Both the position numbers and the translations under genes were made by a program. Shown one piece after another: positions 34,286-43,160 of a stretch of DNA of 64,000 bases. Positions within the stretch are counted from its first letter, which is position 1. The number at the start of each line of letters is the position of its first letter. This DNA comes from Agrobacterium tumefaciens. Its GTDB lineage: Bacteria > Pseudomonadota > Alphaproteobacteria > Rhizobiales > Rhizobiaceae. The notes under the pieces are model-generated. The model had not been told where the DNA came from. It saw only the letters and a program-made list of their open reading frames with translations, and did not search any database. The stretch is taken from the NCBI RefSeq assembly GCF_017726655.1, contig NZ_CP072309.1:861501-925500 (forward strand), given 5' to 3'.

Positions 34286-35659
34286 ATGTCTGAGATCGAA
34301 CATTTTGAATACGTTTTCCTCGGTGGCGGAAAGGGTGGGAAGACGCTCGCGATGGAGCTTGCAACAGCAGGCAAGAGTGTCGCGGTCATCGAAAAAGGAA
34401 TGATTGGCGGATCCTGTATCAATGTCGCCTGTATTCCTAGCAAAACCTTGATCCAGAGTGCGCGCACCGCCCACGCTGCGAAGTCCGCCGCACCAACGTC
34501 ATTCAGGCCAGATATGGGCGCGGCGCAACAACGAGTTCGCACCGTTGTGTCCGAAATGGTCGATATCAACATGAAGGGTTTCATCGCCTCGGGTTTCGAC
34601 CTCATTCTGGGGACGGGCCACTTTACCGCTCCGAGAACAATCGAAGTTGAGCTGAATGACGGCGGGACGCGGACTGTCGAGGGCACGCATGTCTTCATCA
34701 ATACAGGGACCAGAGCTTCCATTCCGGATATTCCAGGGCTGCGCGCCAGCGAACCCTTAACGCATGTCGAGGCCCTCGAAGCGACGGAAGCGCCCGAAGA
34801 ACTGATCGTAATCGGGGGTGGCTACATAGGCCTTGAGATGGCTCAGGCGTTTCACCGTCTCGGCAGTAGAGTGACCGTTCTTCAGGAGACGGCCCACGTT
34901 GCCAATCGTGAAGACGTAGATGTCTCCGAAGCAATCGAAACAGCGTTTCGAGAGGATGGCATCACGATCAAGACCGGCGTCAAGGCGATTGAAGTTCAGG
35001 GGCGTTCGGGTGATCGCGTGACCGTATCGCTCAGCGACGGCGCCCACGTTACCGGGACCCACATTCTCGTCGCGGCAGGGAGGACACCTGTGACCTCAGA
35101 CCTCAGACTGGATCTGGCGGGCGTGAATGTTGACGGACGCGGCATCATCGAAGTTGATGAGCGGCTAGCCACCTCGGCTCCCAATACCTGGGCAATCGGC
35201 GAAGTGGCGGGGACACCGATGTTTACACATGCGTCTTACGATGACTACAGGGTTTTGAAGTCTCAGCTATCAGGTGGTGACCGAACGACGCGTGATCGCG
35301 TCATTCCCTATGCCATGTTCATCGAACCGGAATTAGGACGCATTGGCCTAAATGAAAAAGAGGCAAGCGAGCGCGGCATAGCAGTCCGCGTGGCGAAGCT
35401 GCCCATGACCGCAGTACCACGCGCAAGAACCAATGGCGCTATGCGGGGCTTTATGAAGGCTCTGATCGACGCTCATTCTGACCAGATCCTCGGGTTTACG
35501 ATGGTCGGTACAAACGCGGGAGAAGTGGTAACGGCAGTGCAAATGGCGATGATTGCAGGGCTTCCTTACACGGCGGTTCGCGATTCGATCATTGCGCACC
35601 CATTGATCTCGGAAGGATTAAACCTGCTTCTTCTGAAAGTGCCGGGGAAGGCCGCGTAA
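34286..35659 (+). CDS. Pyridine nucleotide-disulfide oxidoreductase (RclA/mercuric reductase-like)
   Basis: This FAD flavoprotein has 457 residues from the ATG at 34286, which has AAAGGATC upstream; the frame starts earlier, over the NTF2 gene, without homology. It has an N-terminal FAD motif (FLGGGKGGKTLAMEL), the redox-active GGSCINVACIPSK (Cys-x4-Cys), an NAD(P) motif (VIGGGYIGLEMAQ), and the C-terminal dimerisation domain with the His-Pro-x3-Glu catalytic pair (IAHPLISEG). It lacks an N-terminal metal-binding domain and the C-terminal cysteine pair of mercuric reductase. It could reduce a disulfide, a metal such as Cu(II), or a quinone. Lipoamide dehydrogenase is less likely because no 2-oxoacid dehydrogenase genes are nearby. 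Confidence 0.88.
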   Translation: MSEIEHFEYVFLGGGKGGKTLAMELATAGKSVAVIEKGMIGGSCINVACIPSKTLIQSARTAHAAKSAAPTSFRPDMGAAQQRVRTVVSEMVDINMKGFIASGFDLILGTGHFTAPRTIEVELNDGGTRTVEGTHVFINTGTRASIPDIPGLRASEPLTHVEALEATEAPEELIVIGGGYIGLEMAQAFHRLGSRVTVLQETAHVANREDVDVSEAIETAFREDGITIKTGVKAIEVQGRSGDRVTVSLSDGAHVTGTHILVAAGRTPVTSDLRLDLAGVNVDGRGIIEVDERLATSAPNTWAIGEVAGTPMFTHASYDDYRVLKSQLSGGDRTTRDRVIPYAMFIEPELGRIGLNEKEASERGIAVRVAKLPMTAVPRARTNGAMRGFMKALIDAHSDQILGFTMVGTNAGEVVTAVQMAMIAGLPYTAVRDSIIAHPLISEGLNLLLLKVPGKAA

Positions 35660-35758
35660 ATGGGTGGGGCTCACACCAGTTCGTGCAGCGAAGAGCGCGG
35701 ACTGGAGCCTTATCACTGAGAAAGATCTTTTGTTGGGAGATGCCAGCTCGGTTTGATA

Positions 35759-35780
35759 GCGACGCCGCTCTTTGCGTCGC
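35759..35780. terminator. Hairpin between convergent flavoprotein and MocR genes
   Basis: GCGACGC (35759-35765) and GCGTCGC (35774-35780) form a seven-base-pair stem with an eight-base loop in the 172-base convergent gap. There is no T run on either side, so termination by it alone is doubtful. Confidence 0.35.
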
Positions 35781-35831
35781 GGATTGCGAGCGCATGGAGT
35801 AGCAATGAAAGGCATGTTTATGAGTCCGTGA

Positions 35832-37202
35832 TCAGCCCATCCAACCAGCGTCGGAAAGTGATTGGGCCATGAAATGCAGCCCGGCTTGCAACTGATCACG
35901 CTGGATTACGCCGCCAAGGCAAACCCTGACATGCTCATCGGGCTTCCCCAGAACGGTGAAGGTATCTGAAGGCATCAGGCCAATATGGCGCCCTGCCATA
36001 CGCCCCATCAGTTCTGCCCTGCTCGCCCCCTTTGGCAGCTTCAGCCAAATGTTAAAGGCCTCCGGCTCACCTTCGATGTCCAGCCCCAAAAGAGTATCGA
36101 TTGCGATCTCGTGACGAACAGCGCTTTCCGCACGGACAAACCGGCGAATGGCATCTGCCGTCCCGTCCTCGATCCACCGTGTCGCCAGCGCCATGCAAAT
36201 TGGCGACGGCATGACAGCGCTGGCCCGTAATGCCTGGGCGAGAGAATAAGAGGCTCTGGCGTTAGGGGAAACCGTGTAGGCGAGGCGCAGACCTGCGCCG
36301 AGGCATTTCGCGAGGCCGCCGATATGCCAGGTGAGGTCGGGAGCAAGCGTAGCAAAAGGTACGGGCGCCGTTGCGGGAATGAAGCCGTATGCATCATCCT
36401 CTATCAAAGGCAGTCTATGCCGCAGGATAACCTCGGCGATCTCCATTCGCCGCTCGCGTGGAATGGTCAGCGTCGTTGGATTATGGACCGTAGGATTGAG
36501 ATACAACGCTTTCGGTTGATGTAAATGAATAGCCGCGTCAAGCGCATCGGGCAGCACGCCGGAAGCGTCCATCGCAATTCCGACGAGTTGCAATCCCATG
36601 CGGGCTGCGATCGCCCGCAAACCGGGATACGTCACCGCCTCGCACAGGATCACATCGCCCGGTCTCGTCATCGTCGAAAAAAGCGCTGTCATCGTCGCGT
36701 GCGCTCCCGGAGTGATCGCGATCCGCTCGAGACTTGGCACCATCCCCCTCTTCGACAGCCATGAAGACGCCGCGGCCTTATCTTGTTCTCCGCCGGTCGT
36801 CGACTGGTAGCGGAGAAGAGAAATAAGGTTTGCTGAAACAGTCTGCAGCCCTTCTTGCATTCTCGCCACGAGATCCGGGTCCTGCGGCTCGGGAGGCATG
36901 TTCATCGACAGATCCTCGTCCCCGGCGCGGCGCGGATCGATACGATGCTCCTCTTTCGGGCGGCCGAGTGCAAAGGTACCTCTTCCGACGTGGCTTTCCA
37001 CCAGACGTCTGGCATGCGCCTCGGTGTAGGCGCGGCTGACTGTCGTAAAGTCTATCTTGAGACGCTCGGCGAGCCTGCGTTGTGGCGGCAATCGATCACC
37101 AGCGGCGATATCGCCTCGCTTGATCGCCAGCTCGATCGCATCCGCAATTTGGAGATAACGAGGCTTGCCGTCAGCACGAAGTTCAGGGAGCCACTTCAAC
37201 AT
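35832..37202 (-). CDS. MocR family (GntR HTH + PLP aminotransferase domain) regulator
   Basis: This 456-residue fusion has an N-terminal GntR winged helix (IADAIELAIKRGDIAAGDRLPPQRRLAERLKIDFTTVSRAYTEAHARRLVESHVGRGTF, about 20-80) and a fold-type I aminotransferase-like domain (about 105-450). The PLP-lysine region is retained in HIGGLAKCLGAGLRLAY, so cofactor binding is expected. Such regulators sense an amine, an amino acid or PLP itself. It is divergent from the Nit1C cluster with ATTGTAT-like boxes in between, so it probably controls nitB-nitH. In the characterised Pseudomonas Nit1C cluster the regulator is of a different type (sigma-54-dependent), so this pairing is notable. Confidence 0.9.
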   Translation of the reverse strand: MLKWLPELRADGKPRYLQIADAIELAIKRGDIAAGDRLPPQRRLAERLKIDFTTVSRAYTEAHARRLVESHVGRGTFALGRPKEEHRIDPRRAGDEDLSMNMPPEPQDPDLVARMQEGLQTVSANLISLLRYQSTTGGEQDKAAASSWLSKRGMVPSLERIAITPGAHATMTALFSTMTRPGDVILCEAVTYPGLRAIAARMGLQLVGIAMDASGVLPDALDAAIHLHQPKALYLNPTVHNPTTLTIPRERRMEIAEVILRHRLPLIEDDAYGFIPATAPVPFATLAPDLTWHIGGLAKCLGAGLRLAYTVSPNARASYSLAQALRASAVMPSPICMALATRWIEDGTADAIRRFVRAESAVRHEIAIDTLLGLDIEGEPEAFNIWLKLPKGASRAELMGRMAGRHIGLMPSDTFTVLGKPDEHVRVCLGGVIQRDQLQAGLHFMAQSLSDAGWMG

Positions 37203-37233
37203 TTCACCTTACCTCAAATATCGATTGTTTCAC

Positions 37234-37240
37234 ATTGTAT
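37234..37240. promoter_or_regulatory. ATTGTAT box near the MocR start
   Basis: The heptamer ATTGTAT lies 32-38 bases upstream of the MocR start. Matching heptamers lie near the nitB start. It could serve autoregulation of the MocR gene. Confidence 0.35.
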
Positions 37241-37377
37241 GGATATCACGAGGCGGATTCAAGTGATGATTTAACGACAAACCCGAGATCATAAATTGGG
37301 CATAAACGCCGATTTTCGAGCTGCTAATTGAGCAACACGTATGTTCGTTGTGCAGAATTACGTTTCATCAAAGAAAT

Positions 37378-37426
37378 ATTGTATGCATAATGAACTGGTT
37401 ATTGATTCATACAATTTCGTTTGTAT
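37378..37426. promoter_or_regulatory. Cluster of ATTGTAT/ATACAAT boxes upstream of nitB, candidate MocR operator
   Basis: ATTGTAT at 37378-37384, its reverse complement ATACAAT at 37409-37415, and TTTGTAT (one mismatch) at 37420-37426 lie 37-85 bases before the nitB start. MocR regulators such as GabR bind repeated ATAC-type boxes, so this arrangement is plausible. The link to the divergent MocR gene is inferred. Confidence 0.5.
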
Positions 37427-37462
37427 CGTTTCTGCATCAACCCCGCGTAAGGAGATGCAGAT

Positions 37463-37945
37463 ATGCCTGAAGTAACGCAGCCGCCGCATAAGGATGGTGA
37501 CTTCTTTGTCGATTACGAGTCCAAGGTTTTCGAGGATGTTAAGGCCGATCCCGGTGAGAAGGCGCTCGTAACCTTCCACACGGTGGCGTTCGAAGGCTCC
37601 ATCGGGCTTGTGAACATTCTCAATGCCATTCGCTTGCAGCGGAAAGGCTACGAGACTTCGATCCTTCTCTACGGTCCGGGCGTGACACTGGGGATCCAGC
37701 GAGGCTTTCCCAAGCTCGGAGACGAAGCCTTTCCCGGTCACCTGAACTTCAACAAGAACCTCGAGCGCTTCATGAAGGAAGGCGGCAAGGTCTACGCATG
37801 TCGCTTCGCACTTCAGGCACTCTATGGGCACGGCGAACCGGCTCTGATCCCCGGCATCATCCCAATCCTGCCCCAGGACGTGCTGGACTGCGTGCTTCTG
37901 CACAAGAAAGCCAACGCCCTGATCATCGACACATGGACCGTCTGA
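37463..37945 (+). CDS. nitB: NitB, MSMEG_0572 family protein of the Nit1C cluster
   Basis: This 160-residue protein matches the MSMEG_0572/Sll0783 family that opens Nit1C clusters ([64 protein letters not shown]). The pattern resembles DsrE/F-like alpha/beta folds. The family has been linked to nitrogen starvation and, in Pseudomonas fluorescens NCIMB 11764, the cluster to growth on cyanide as nitrogen source; the chemistry of NitB is unknown. GGAGA precedes the ATG. It is separated from nitC by a strong hairpin, so it may be expressed at a higher level than the rest. Confidence 0.88.
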   Translation: MPEVTQPPHKDGDFFVDYESKVFEDVKADPGEKALVTFHTVAFEGSIGLVNILNAIRLQRKGYETSILLYGPGVTLGIQRGFPKLGDEAFPGHLNFNKNLERFMKEGGKVYACRFALQALYGHGEPALIPGIIPILPQDVLDCVLLHKKANALIIDTWTV

Positions 37946-37955
37946 TTTGACCTCG

Positions 37956-37983
37956 GCACCCCGTTCCGCAGCGAACGGGGTGC
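37956..37983 (+). other. Strong intra-operon hairpin between nitB and nitC
   Basis: GCACCCCGTTC (37956-37966) and GAACGGGGTGC (37973-37983) form a perfect 11-base-pair stem with a six-base loop, starting ten bases after the nitB stop. TTCGTTG follows, which is a poor T tract. It could be an attenuator, a partial terminator or a 3'-end stabiliser that raises nitB mRNA relative to nitC-nitH. Confidence 0.6.
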
Positions 37984-38013
37984 TTCGTTGCAGGTAATGC
38001 GAAGGAGCCAGTC

Positions 38014-39003
38014 ATGCCCAAAACAGTACGTGCCGCCGCCGTCCAGATCGCGCCCGACCTAACCTCGCGCGCCGGCACTGTCGAGCGGGTCCTGAATGCG
38101 ATCGCCGAAGCCGCAGACAAAGGCGCGGAACTGATCGTATTTCCCGAGACGTTCGTGCCCTGGTATCCCTATTTCAGCTTCGTTTTGCCACCGGTTCAGC
38201 AAGGCCCTGAGCACCTGCGGCTTTATGAGGAAGCGGTCACGGTACCATCGGCGGAAACGCGGGCTGTTGCTGATGCCGCGCGCAAGCGCAATGCGGTCGT
38301 CGTCCTTGGCGTGAACGAACGCGACCACGGCTCCCTCTACAACACCCAACTGATCTTCGACGCGGATGGCAGCCTGAAACTCAAGCGCCGCAAGATCACG
38401 CCGACCTATCACGAGCGGATGATCTGGGGCCAGGGCGATGGCGCCGGTCTGAAGGTTGTCGACACTGCCGTCGGTCGCATGGGGGCCTTGGCATGCTGGG
38501 AGCATTACAATCCTCTGGCGCGCTATACGCTGATGGCCCAGCATGAGGAAATTCACGCCTCGCACTTTCCCGGCTCTCTGGTGGGTCCAATCTTCGGCGA
38601 ACAGATCGAAGTCACCATGCGCCACCACGCGTTGGAATCGGGCTGTTTCGTGGTCAATGCCACCGGCTGGCTGAACGAGGAGCAGATCGCATCTATTCAT
38701 CCAGACCCCGCCTTGCAGAAGGGGCTGCGCGATGGGTGCATGACCTGCATCATAACCCCGGAAGGCCGCCACGTCGTACCGCCCCTGACCTCGGGCGAAG
38801 GCATCTTGATCGGCGATCTGGACATGCGGCTCATTACCAAGCGCAAGCGGATGATGGATTCGGTCGGACACTATGCTCGGCCCGAACTGCTGCATCTTGT
38901 CCATGACACGACGCCCGCACGCGCACGCGAGCAGGTCGGCCTTTCAGGCGATTTTTCCGATGCGGAGCAAGACAAGCTATTTGAGGAGGTTCAAGATGCG
39001 TGA
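38014..39003 (+). CDS. nitC: NitC, Nit1C-cluster nitrilase
   Basis: This 329-residue nitrilase-superfamily branch 1 enzyme has the catalytic residues Glu45 (VFPETFVPW), Lys127 ([10 protein letters not shown]) and Cys161 ([11 protein letters not shown]). It converts a nitrile to the carboxylic acid and ammonia. The family (Nit6803-like) prefers fumaronitrile and other aliphatic or aromatic nitriles in vitro; the physiological substrate within Nit1C clusters is unknown. AAGGAG lies eight bases before the ATG. The stop overlaps nitD by eight bases. Confidence 0.93.
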   Translation: MPKTVRAAAVQIAPDLTSRAGTVERVLNAIAEAADKGAELIVFPETFVPWYPYFSFVLPPVQQGPEHLRLYEEAVTVPSAETRAVADAARKRNAVVVLGVNERDHGSLYNTQLIFDADGSLKLKRRKITPTYHERMIWGQGDGAGLKVVDTAVGRMGALACWEHYNPLARYTLMAQHEEIHASHFPGSLVGPIFGEQIEVTMRHHALESGCFVVNATGWLNEEQIASIHPDPALQKGLRDGCMTCIITPEGRHVVPPLTSGEGILIGDLDMRLITKRKRMMDSVGHYARPELLHLVHDTTPARAREQVGLSGDFSDAEQDKLFEEVQDA

Positions 39004-40114
39004 GCTGCCATCGATAGATCCGGAACTCATCAACGACCTCCAGACGCGAGGAATGCGTCTCGTCGATCCGCGGGCCGGCCACGAGAGCAGGCGCGGCGGT
39101 GCAGGCCCTTCGGACCATAAGGCAGTCAATTTCGGCGACACAACCGTAATGGTGCCGGTACATACCGCACCCGCATTCGACAGCCCCTATCTGGTGGAAG
39201 CGCCAGATGCCGACGGCCGTGCGCGCATCACCAAGGAAGGATCCGAGGTCGCACGAATTCGATTTCCCAATCGTCCGCGATTTTACGACCTGACCACCTC
39301 AGACGGCATTCCGTACAACAAGATCGCGGTTCTTCATTCGCGCGACGTGCTCGCCACGACCATCCTACAGACCTGCATTCGTTATGAAAGCCGCAAGAAG
39401 ACCTGTCAGTTCTGTTCGATCGGCCAAAGCCTTGCAGCCGGCCGGACTGTCGCGCACAAAACTCCCGCGCAACTGGCGGAGGTCGCCAAGGCGGCCGTCG
39501 AACTCGACGGCGTGAAGCACATGGTGATGACCACCGGCACGCCTGCCGGCAAGGACCGTGGTGCTGCGGTTTTGGCAGAGAGCGCGCGCGCAGTTAAAGC
39601 CATCGTCAACCTGCCGATCCAGGTGCAATGCGAGCCGCCGGAAGACGATATCTGGCATGAGCGGATGAAGAGCGCCGGCGCAGATGCTTTGGGCATGCAT
39701 CTTGAAGCGGTGACGCCCGAGGTACGGGAACGGATCATGCCGGGCAAGGCCAGCGTCCCGCTTGAAAAGTACTTTTCGAGCTTCGAGGCTGCAGTGAAAG
39801 TCTTCGGGCGAGGACAGGTCTCGACGTATATTCTCGCGGGGCTGGGCGATACGCGTCAAGCCATCCTCGATATGTCTACTCGACTGGTCGCAATGGGCGT
39901 CTACCCATTCGTCGTCCCGTTCGTGCCGATCTCCGGAACACCACTGGAAAGTCACCCGGCACCGAAGTCCGACTTCATGGCCTCCATCCTGGCTCCCCTG
40001 TCGCAGATCATCATCGACGGCGGACTGAAGGCCTCGGATATCAAGGCCGGTTGTGGCAAATGCGGCGCTTGCTCGGCCCTTTCGACCTATGAAAAGCTGA
40101 GGATCCCGGCATGA
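38996..40114 (+). CDS. nitD: NitD, MSMEG_0568 family radical SAM enzyme
   Basis: This 372-residue radical SAM protein starts at ATG 38996, inside the end of nitC. The cluster-binding cysteines are probably Cys127, Cys137 and Cys140 (CIRY then TCQFC), a C-x9-C-x2-C spacing rather than the common C-x3-C-x2-C. A second triplet at the C-terminus, Cys353, Cys356 and Cys359 (GCGKCGAC), could hold an auxiliary iron-sulfur cluster. It would generate a 5'-deoxyadenosyl radical for an unknown transformation, possibly making the nitrile precursor or an amino-acid-derived product. The next gene overlaps by four bases. Confidence 0.9.
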   Translation: MRELPSIDPELINDLQTRGMRLVDPRAGHESRRGGAGPSDHKAVNFGDTTVMVPVHTAPAFDSPYLVEAPDADGRARITKEGSEVARIRFPNRPRFYDLTTSDGIPYNKIAVLHSRDVLATTILQTCIRYESRKKTCQFCSIGQSLAAGRTVAHKTPAQLAEVAKAAVELDGVKHMVMTTGTPAGKDRGAAVLAESARAVKAIVNLPIQVQCEPPEDDIWHERMKSAGADALGMHLEAVTPEVRERIMPGKASVPLEKYFSSFEAAVKVFGRGQVSTYILAGLGDTRQAILDMSTRLVAMGVYPFVVPFVPISGTPLESHPAPKSDFMASILAPLSQIIIDGGLKASDIKAGCGKCGACSALSTYEKLRIPA

Positions 40115-40650
40115 GCCACATGGATCATTCAGCGTTTATCAGCCCGGAATTCCTGATCCGCGCCGCCTCTGAGCTTTGGGAATTTCTAGGTGTATCTCGT
40201 CTCAGGCATCAGGTCTTTGTGGAAGAACAGCGCATCTTCTTCGGCAACGACCGTGACGAAATCGACGCTACGGCAATCCCGCTCGTGGCCATCGCCACAT
40301 TGGCGGCCGAGCCTGCGGACGTCGTGGGCACTGTCAGGATACATGAGCCCGCGCCCGGCATCTGGTGGGGTTCGCGCCTTGCGGTCGCTCCCGCATATCG
40401 CAAAGTCGGAAGGTTGGGTGCGGAGCTGATCCGGTTGGCGGTGAGTACCGCGAATGGCCTCGGGTGCAGTGAGTTTCACGCCCATGTCCAGCTTCAGAAC
40501 GTACCTCTTTTTCGCCGGCTGCATTGGGAGCCGCAAGGAGAGATCGACCTACATGGCTTGCGCCACATGCACATGCTGGCCTCACTCGATCACTATCCCC
40601 CCATATGCGACCCGACCATCGGCTGGTCCGCCAGAGCACGGAGGCCATGA
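40111..40650 (+). CDS. nitE: NitE, MSMEG_0567/Sll0786 family GNAT N-acyltransferase
   Basis: This 179-residue GNAT-fold protein has FLGVSRLRHQVFVEEQRIFFGNDRDEIDATAIPLVAIATL, the acetyl-CoA loop region GSRLAVAPAYRKVGRLGAELIRLAV, and the C-terminal LFRRLHWEPQGEIDLHGLRHMHMLASL. It would acylate an amine formed by the Nit1C pathway, using acetyl-CoA or another acyl donor. It overlaps nitD by four bases and nitF by at least one base, so the whole set is translationally coupled. Confidence 0.88.
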   Translation: MSHMDHSAFISPEFLIRAASELWEFLGVSRLRHQVFVEEQRIFFGNDRDEIDATAIPLVAIATLAAEPADVVGTVRIHEPAPGIWWGSRLAVAPAYRKVGRLGAELIRLAVSTANGLGCSEFHAHVQLQNVPLFRRLHWEPQGEIDLHGLRHMHMLASLDHYPPICDPTIGWSARARRP

Positions 40651-41621
40651 TGGACGTCCATGCCTTGGCGGCAGCACTCGCAGCCCACCCATCGATCCGC
40701 AGCAAACTGGACATAGCAGGCACGACGCGAGCGCTCTCGATATCAGCCGGAACCGCGGGAATGCCGGGCGACGATGCCGCCGCAATTCCAGCTCCGAACG
40801 GCACTTGGGATCTGCTGGCGGGGGAAGGTTTCATGCCCCAGTTCGTGCAAGACGATCCGTGGTTCGCCGGGTGGTGCGGCGTGATGGTGAACCTCTCGGA
40901 CATCGCTGCCATGGGAGGGCGTGCGACCGCGCTGCTCGATGCCGTGTGGGCACCGGACGCGGCGTCTGCCGAGCCCCTGCTTACCGGGCTACGGGATGCA
41001 GCGATGACCTACGGCGTGCCGATTGTCGGTGGTCACACGAACCTCCGAAGCAAAGATCTTAATCTCGCCGTTTCGGTGATGGGACGTGCAAAGAAGCTGA
41101 TTTCCAGCTTTGCAGCCGCCCCTGGAGATCTGCTTATCGCAGCCATCGATCATCGCGGGCAGTATCGGCCAAGTTTCGACAACTGGTGCGCCGCCCTTGA
41201 TGCGCCCCATGAACGGCTACGCCGCGACTACGAGATCCTTCCGGAGCTTGCCGAGGCCGGTCTGGTGGATGCCGGAAAGGACATCAGTCAGGGCGGTATT
41301 GTCGGCACAGCGCTGATGCTAGCGGAATCGTCACGCTGCGGCTTCGATATCGCGCTGGCCGACATCCCGCTTCCGCAAGGCGTTCAACTCGAACGCTGGC
41401 TGCGCAGCTTCCCGAGCTTCGGCTTTCTCCTTTCGGTCCGCCCGGAACGGGCAGAAGAGGTCTGCGACGTGTTTGCTGCTCGGAGCATCAGCGCAGCTGC
41501 CATCGGTCATGCAACGGACAGCTCCCGGATCGATCTAACGAGCGGTGGCGCCCGGGCAACTTTCTGGGACTACGCGGCAGCCCCCTATATCGCGCTCGCA
41601 AAGGAGATCGCCCATGCCTGA
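40650..41621 (+). CDS. nitF: NitF, AIR synthase-related (Sll0787 family) ATP-dependent enzyme
   Basis: This protein has 323 residues from the ATG at 40650, with GGAGG five bases upstream; an adjacent ATG at 40647 is possible. It has the N-terminal GDDAAAIP motif and two-domain PurM fold (DLLAGEGFM, MVNLSDIAAMGGRATALLDAVW, VGGHTNLRSKD). PurM-like proteins (AIR synthase, SelD, ThiL, HypE) use ATP to phosphorylate an amide, acid or selenide. HypE dehydrates a carboxamide to a nitrile, so a role at a nitrile/amide step is attractive, but that is inference. Confidence 0.88.
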   Translation: MDVHALAAALAAHPSIRSKLDIAGTTRALSISAGTAGMPGDDAAAIPAPNGTWDLLAGEGFMPQFVQDDPWFAGWCGVMVNLSDIAAMGGRATALLDAVWAPDAASAEPLLTGLRDAAMTYGVPIVGGHTNLRSKDLNLAVSVMGRAKKLISSFAAAPGDLLIAAIDHRGQYRPSFDNWCAALDAPHERLRRDYEILPELAEAGLVDAGKDISQGGIVGTALMLAESSRCGFDIALADIPLPQGVQLERWLRSFPSFGFLLSVRPERAEEVCDVFAARSISAAAIGHATDSSRIDLTSGGARATFWDYAAAPYIALAKEIAHA

Positions 41622-41892
41622 AGTACGCTTCACCATTCGATGGCCTGATGGCATGGAGGAGAGCTGCTACTCGCCCTCGACCGCCATAACGCGCCATCTC
41701 GAAGCCGGATGCACGTATCCGCTGACTGAATTTGTCGAACGTGCGCGCACCGGTCTAAACGAAGCATCGGACCGCGTCACGGCTAAATTCGGCTTCGCCT
41801 GCTCCTCAGCACTCGATCAGCTCGCACAGATCGAAGCCACGGCCACCAACCAGCCTGCCGATTCTCAAGTCACCTGTCTCTCGATGTCATGA
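41614..41892 (+). CDS. nitG: NitG, MSMEG_0570 family small protein
   Basis: This 92-residue protein begins MPEVRFTIRWPDGMEESCYSPSTAITRHLEAGCTYPLTEFVERARTGLNEASDRV, which matches the MSMEG_0570 family found only in Nit1C-type clusters. It overlaps nitF by eight bases and nitH slightly. It may be an accessory or scaffolding subunit; its function is not known. Confidence 0.85.
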   Translation: MPEVRFTIRWPDGMEESCYSPSTAITRHLEAGCTYPLTEFVERARTGLNEASDRVTAKFGFACSSALDQLAQIEATATNQPADSQVTCLSMS

Positions 41893-41903
41893 AAGGGTTC
41901 GTT

Positions 41904-43160
41904 ATGACCGACACCATCGTACCGCACGTACCAGTTCTCATCATCGGGGGCGGCCAGGCTGGCCTTTCGGTCAGTTGGTATCTGATGAAGGAAGGAATCG
42001 AACACATCGTTCTCGAGCGCCACCGGAAGTTCGAAAGCTGGCGCAACAATCGCTGGGACAGTTTCTGTCTGGTCACACCGAATTGGCAATGCCGCCTGCC
42101 TGGCTGGCACTATAAAGGCGCGGATCCCGATGGTTTCATGCTCAGGCAAGAGATCGTAGACTATCTGGATGGCTTTGCAGAAAGCTTCAACCCGCCGGTC
42201 CGTGAAGGGGTGGACGTCACGCATGTCTCCCCTCGCGAAGGCGGCGGATACTGGATCGAGACCAGCTCTGGCACCTTGACTGCAGATCAGGTTGTGGTTG
42301 CGACAGGCGGGTATGACAATCCAATCGTGCCGTCCTACGCGGCAGATCTGGACGCCTCTATCCTACAGATGCACTCGCGCGATTACCGGCGTCCGTCGCA
42401 ACTGCCAGATGGCGGAACCTTGATTGTAGGCACAGGGCAATCTGGCGTGCAGATCATGGACGACTTCCATCTGGAAGGTCGTCCGGTGCATCTTGCCGTA
42501 GGGCCGGCCCCGCGCAGCCCGCGCAAATATCGTGGGCGCGACGCGACAGATTGGCTTTACGATGCAGGAACCTATGCCGTCACGATCGATAGCCATCCCG
42601 ATCCTGTAAAAGCGCTCACCCAGACGAACCATTACATGTCCGGGCGCGACGGCGGCAAGGAGATCGATCTGCGCAAATACGCCCTGGAGGGCGTGCGGCT
42701 ATACGGATCTGTCGCGGGCGGCTCCGGCACAACGATGACGTTCCTGCCCGACCTTGAGAAGAACCTCGATGATGCTGACCGGAGCTACCTGGGTATACGT
42801 AAGCAGATCGATGCCTGGATCGCCGCGCAGGCAATCGATGCTCCGGAGGAACCCCCTTTCGAAAAGGTCTGGCGTCCCGCTCAAGAAATCACCGAAGTTG
42901 ATCTCGCGGAGGCAGGCATAACGTCGATCATTTGGGCAATCGGTTTCCGTCCGGATTATTCGTGGTTGAAGGTCGACTGCCTGGATCAGCGAGGCAAGCC
43001 TGTGTTCCGTCGCGGCGTAACGGATGCACCGGGTCTTTATTTCATAGGTCTTGGCTGGTTGAACACTTGGGGCTCGGGCCGATTTCTTGGCATCGACGAG
43101 GACAGCCAGTATCTCGCCGAACAAATAGTGGCACTCCAAAAGGACAGGCTGGCCGCATGA
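41904..43160 (+). CDS. nitH: NitH, MSMEG_0569 family FAD-dependent monooxygenase
   Basis: This protein has 418 residues from the ATG at 41904, which has AAAGGG six bases upstream; an upstream ATG at 41889 is in frame. It is a flavin-containing monooxygenase-like protein with an N-terminal FAD motif (VLIIGGGQAGLSVSWYL), the NADPH motif (LIVGTGQSGVQI, near residue 180) and a C-terminal YFIGLGWLNTWGSGRFLGI. It could N-hydroxylate an amine or amino acid, a usual step towards an oxime and then a nitrile. It is translationally coupled to the next gene (ATGA overlap). Confidence 0.9.
   Translation: MTDTIVPHVPVLIIGGGQAGLSVSWYLMKEGIEHIVLERHRKFESWRNNRWDSFCLVTPNWQCRLPGWHYKGADPDGFMLRQEIVDYLDGFAESFNPPVREGVDVTHVSPREGGGYWIETSSGTLTADQVVVATGGYDNPIVPSYAADLDASILQMHSRDYRRPSQLPDGGTLIVGTGQSGVQIMDDFHLEGRPVHLAVGPAPRSPRKYRGRDATDWLYDAGTYAVTIDSHPDPVKALTQTNHYMSGRDGGKEIDLRKYALEGVRLYGSVAGGSGTTMTFLPDLEKNLDDADRSYLGIRKQIDAWIAAQAIDAPEEPPFEKVWRPAQEITEVDLAEAGITSIIWAIGFRPDYSWLKVDCLDQRGKPVFRRGVTDAPGLYFIGLGWLNTWGSGRFLGIDEDSQYLAEQIVALQKDRLAA

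Noticed and set aside
37348..37354. TTGTGCA half site near the MocR gene, like the GntR operator half
   Set aside because: There is no TGCACAA partner at the N9 spacing, so it is probably chance.
37340..37462. Possible sigma-54 (-24/-12) promoter before nitB
   Set aside because: I found no TGGCAC-N5-TTGC-like element, and the divergent regulator is MocR type, not an enhancer-binding protein.
38059..38904. Long open frame (281 codons) antisense to nitC
   Set aside because: It lies wholly inside the nitrilase gene, which has all catalytic residues; the antisense protein has no recognisable domain. Typical of GC-rich coding DNA.
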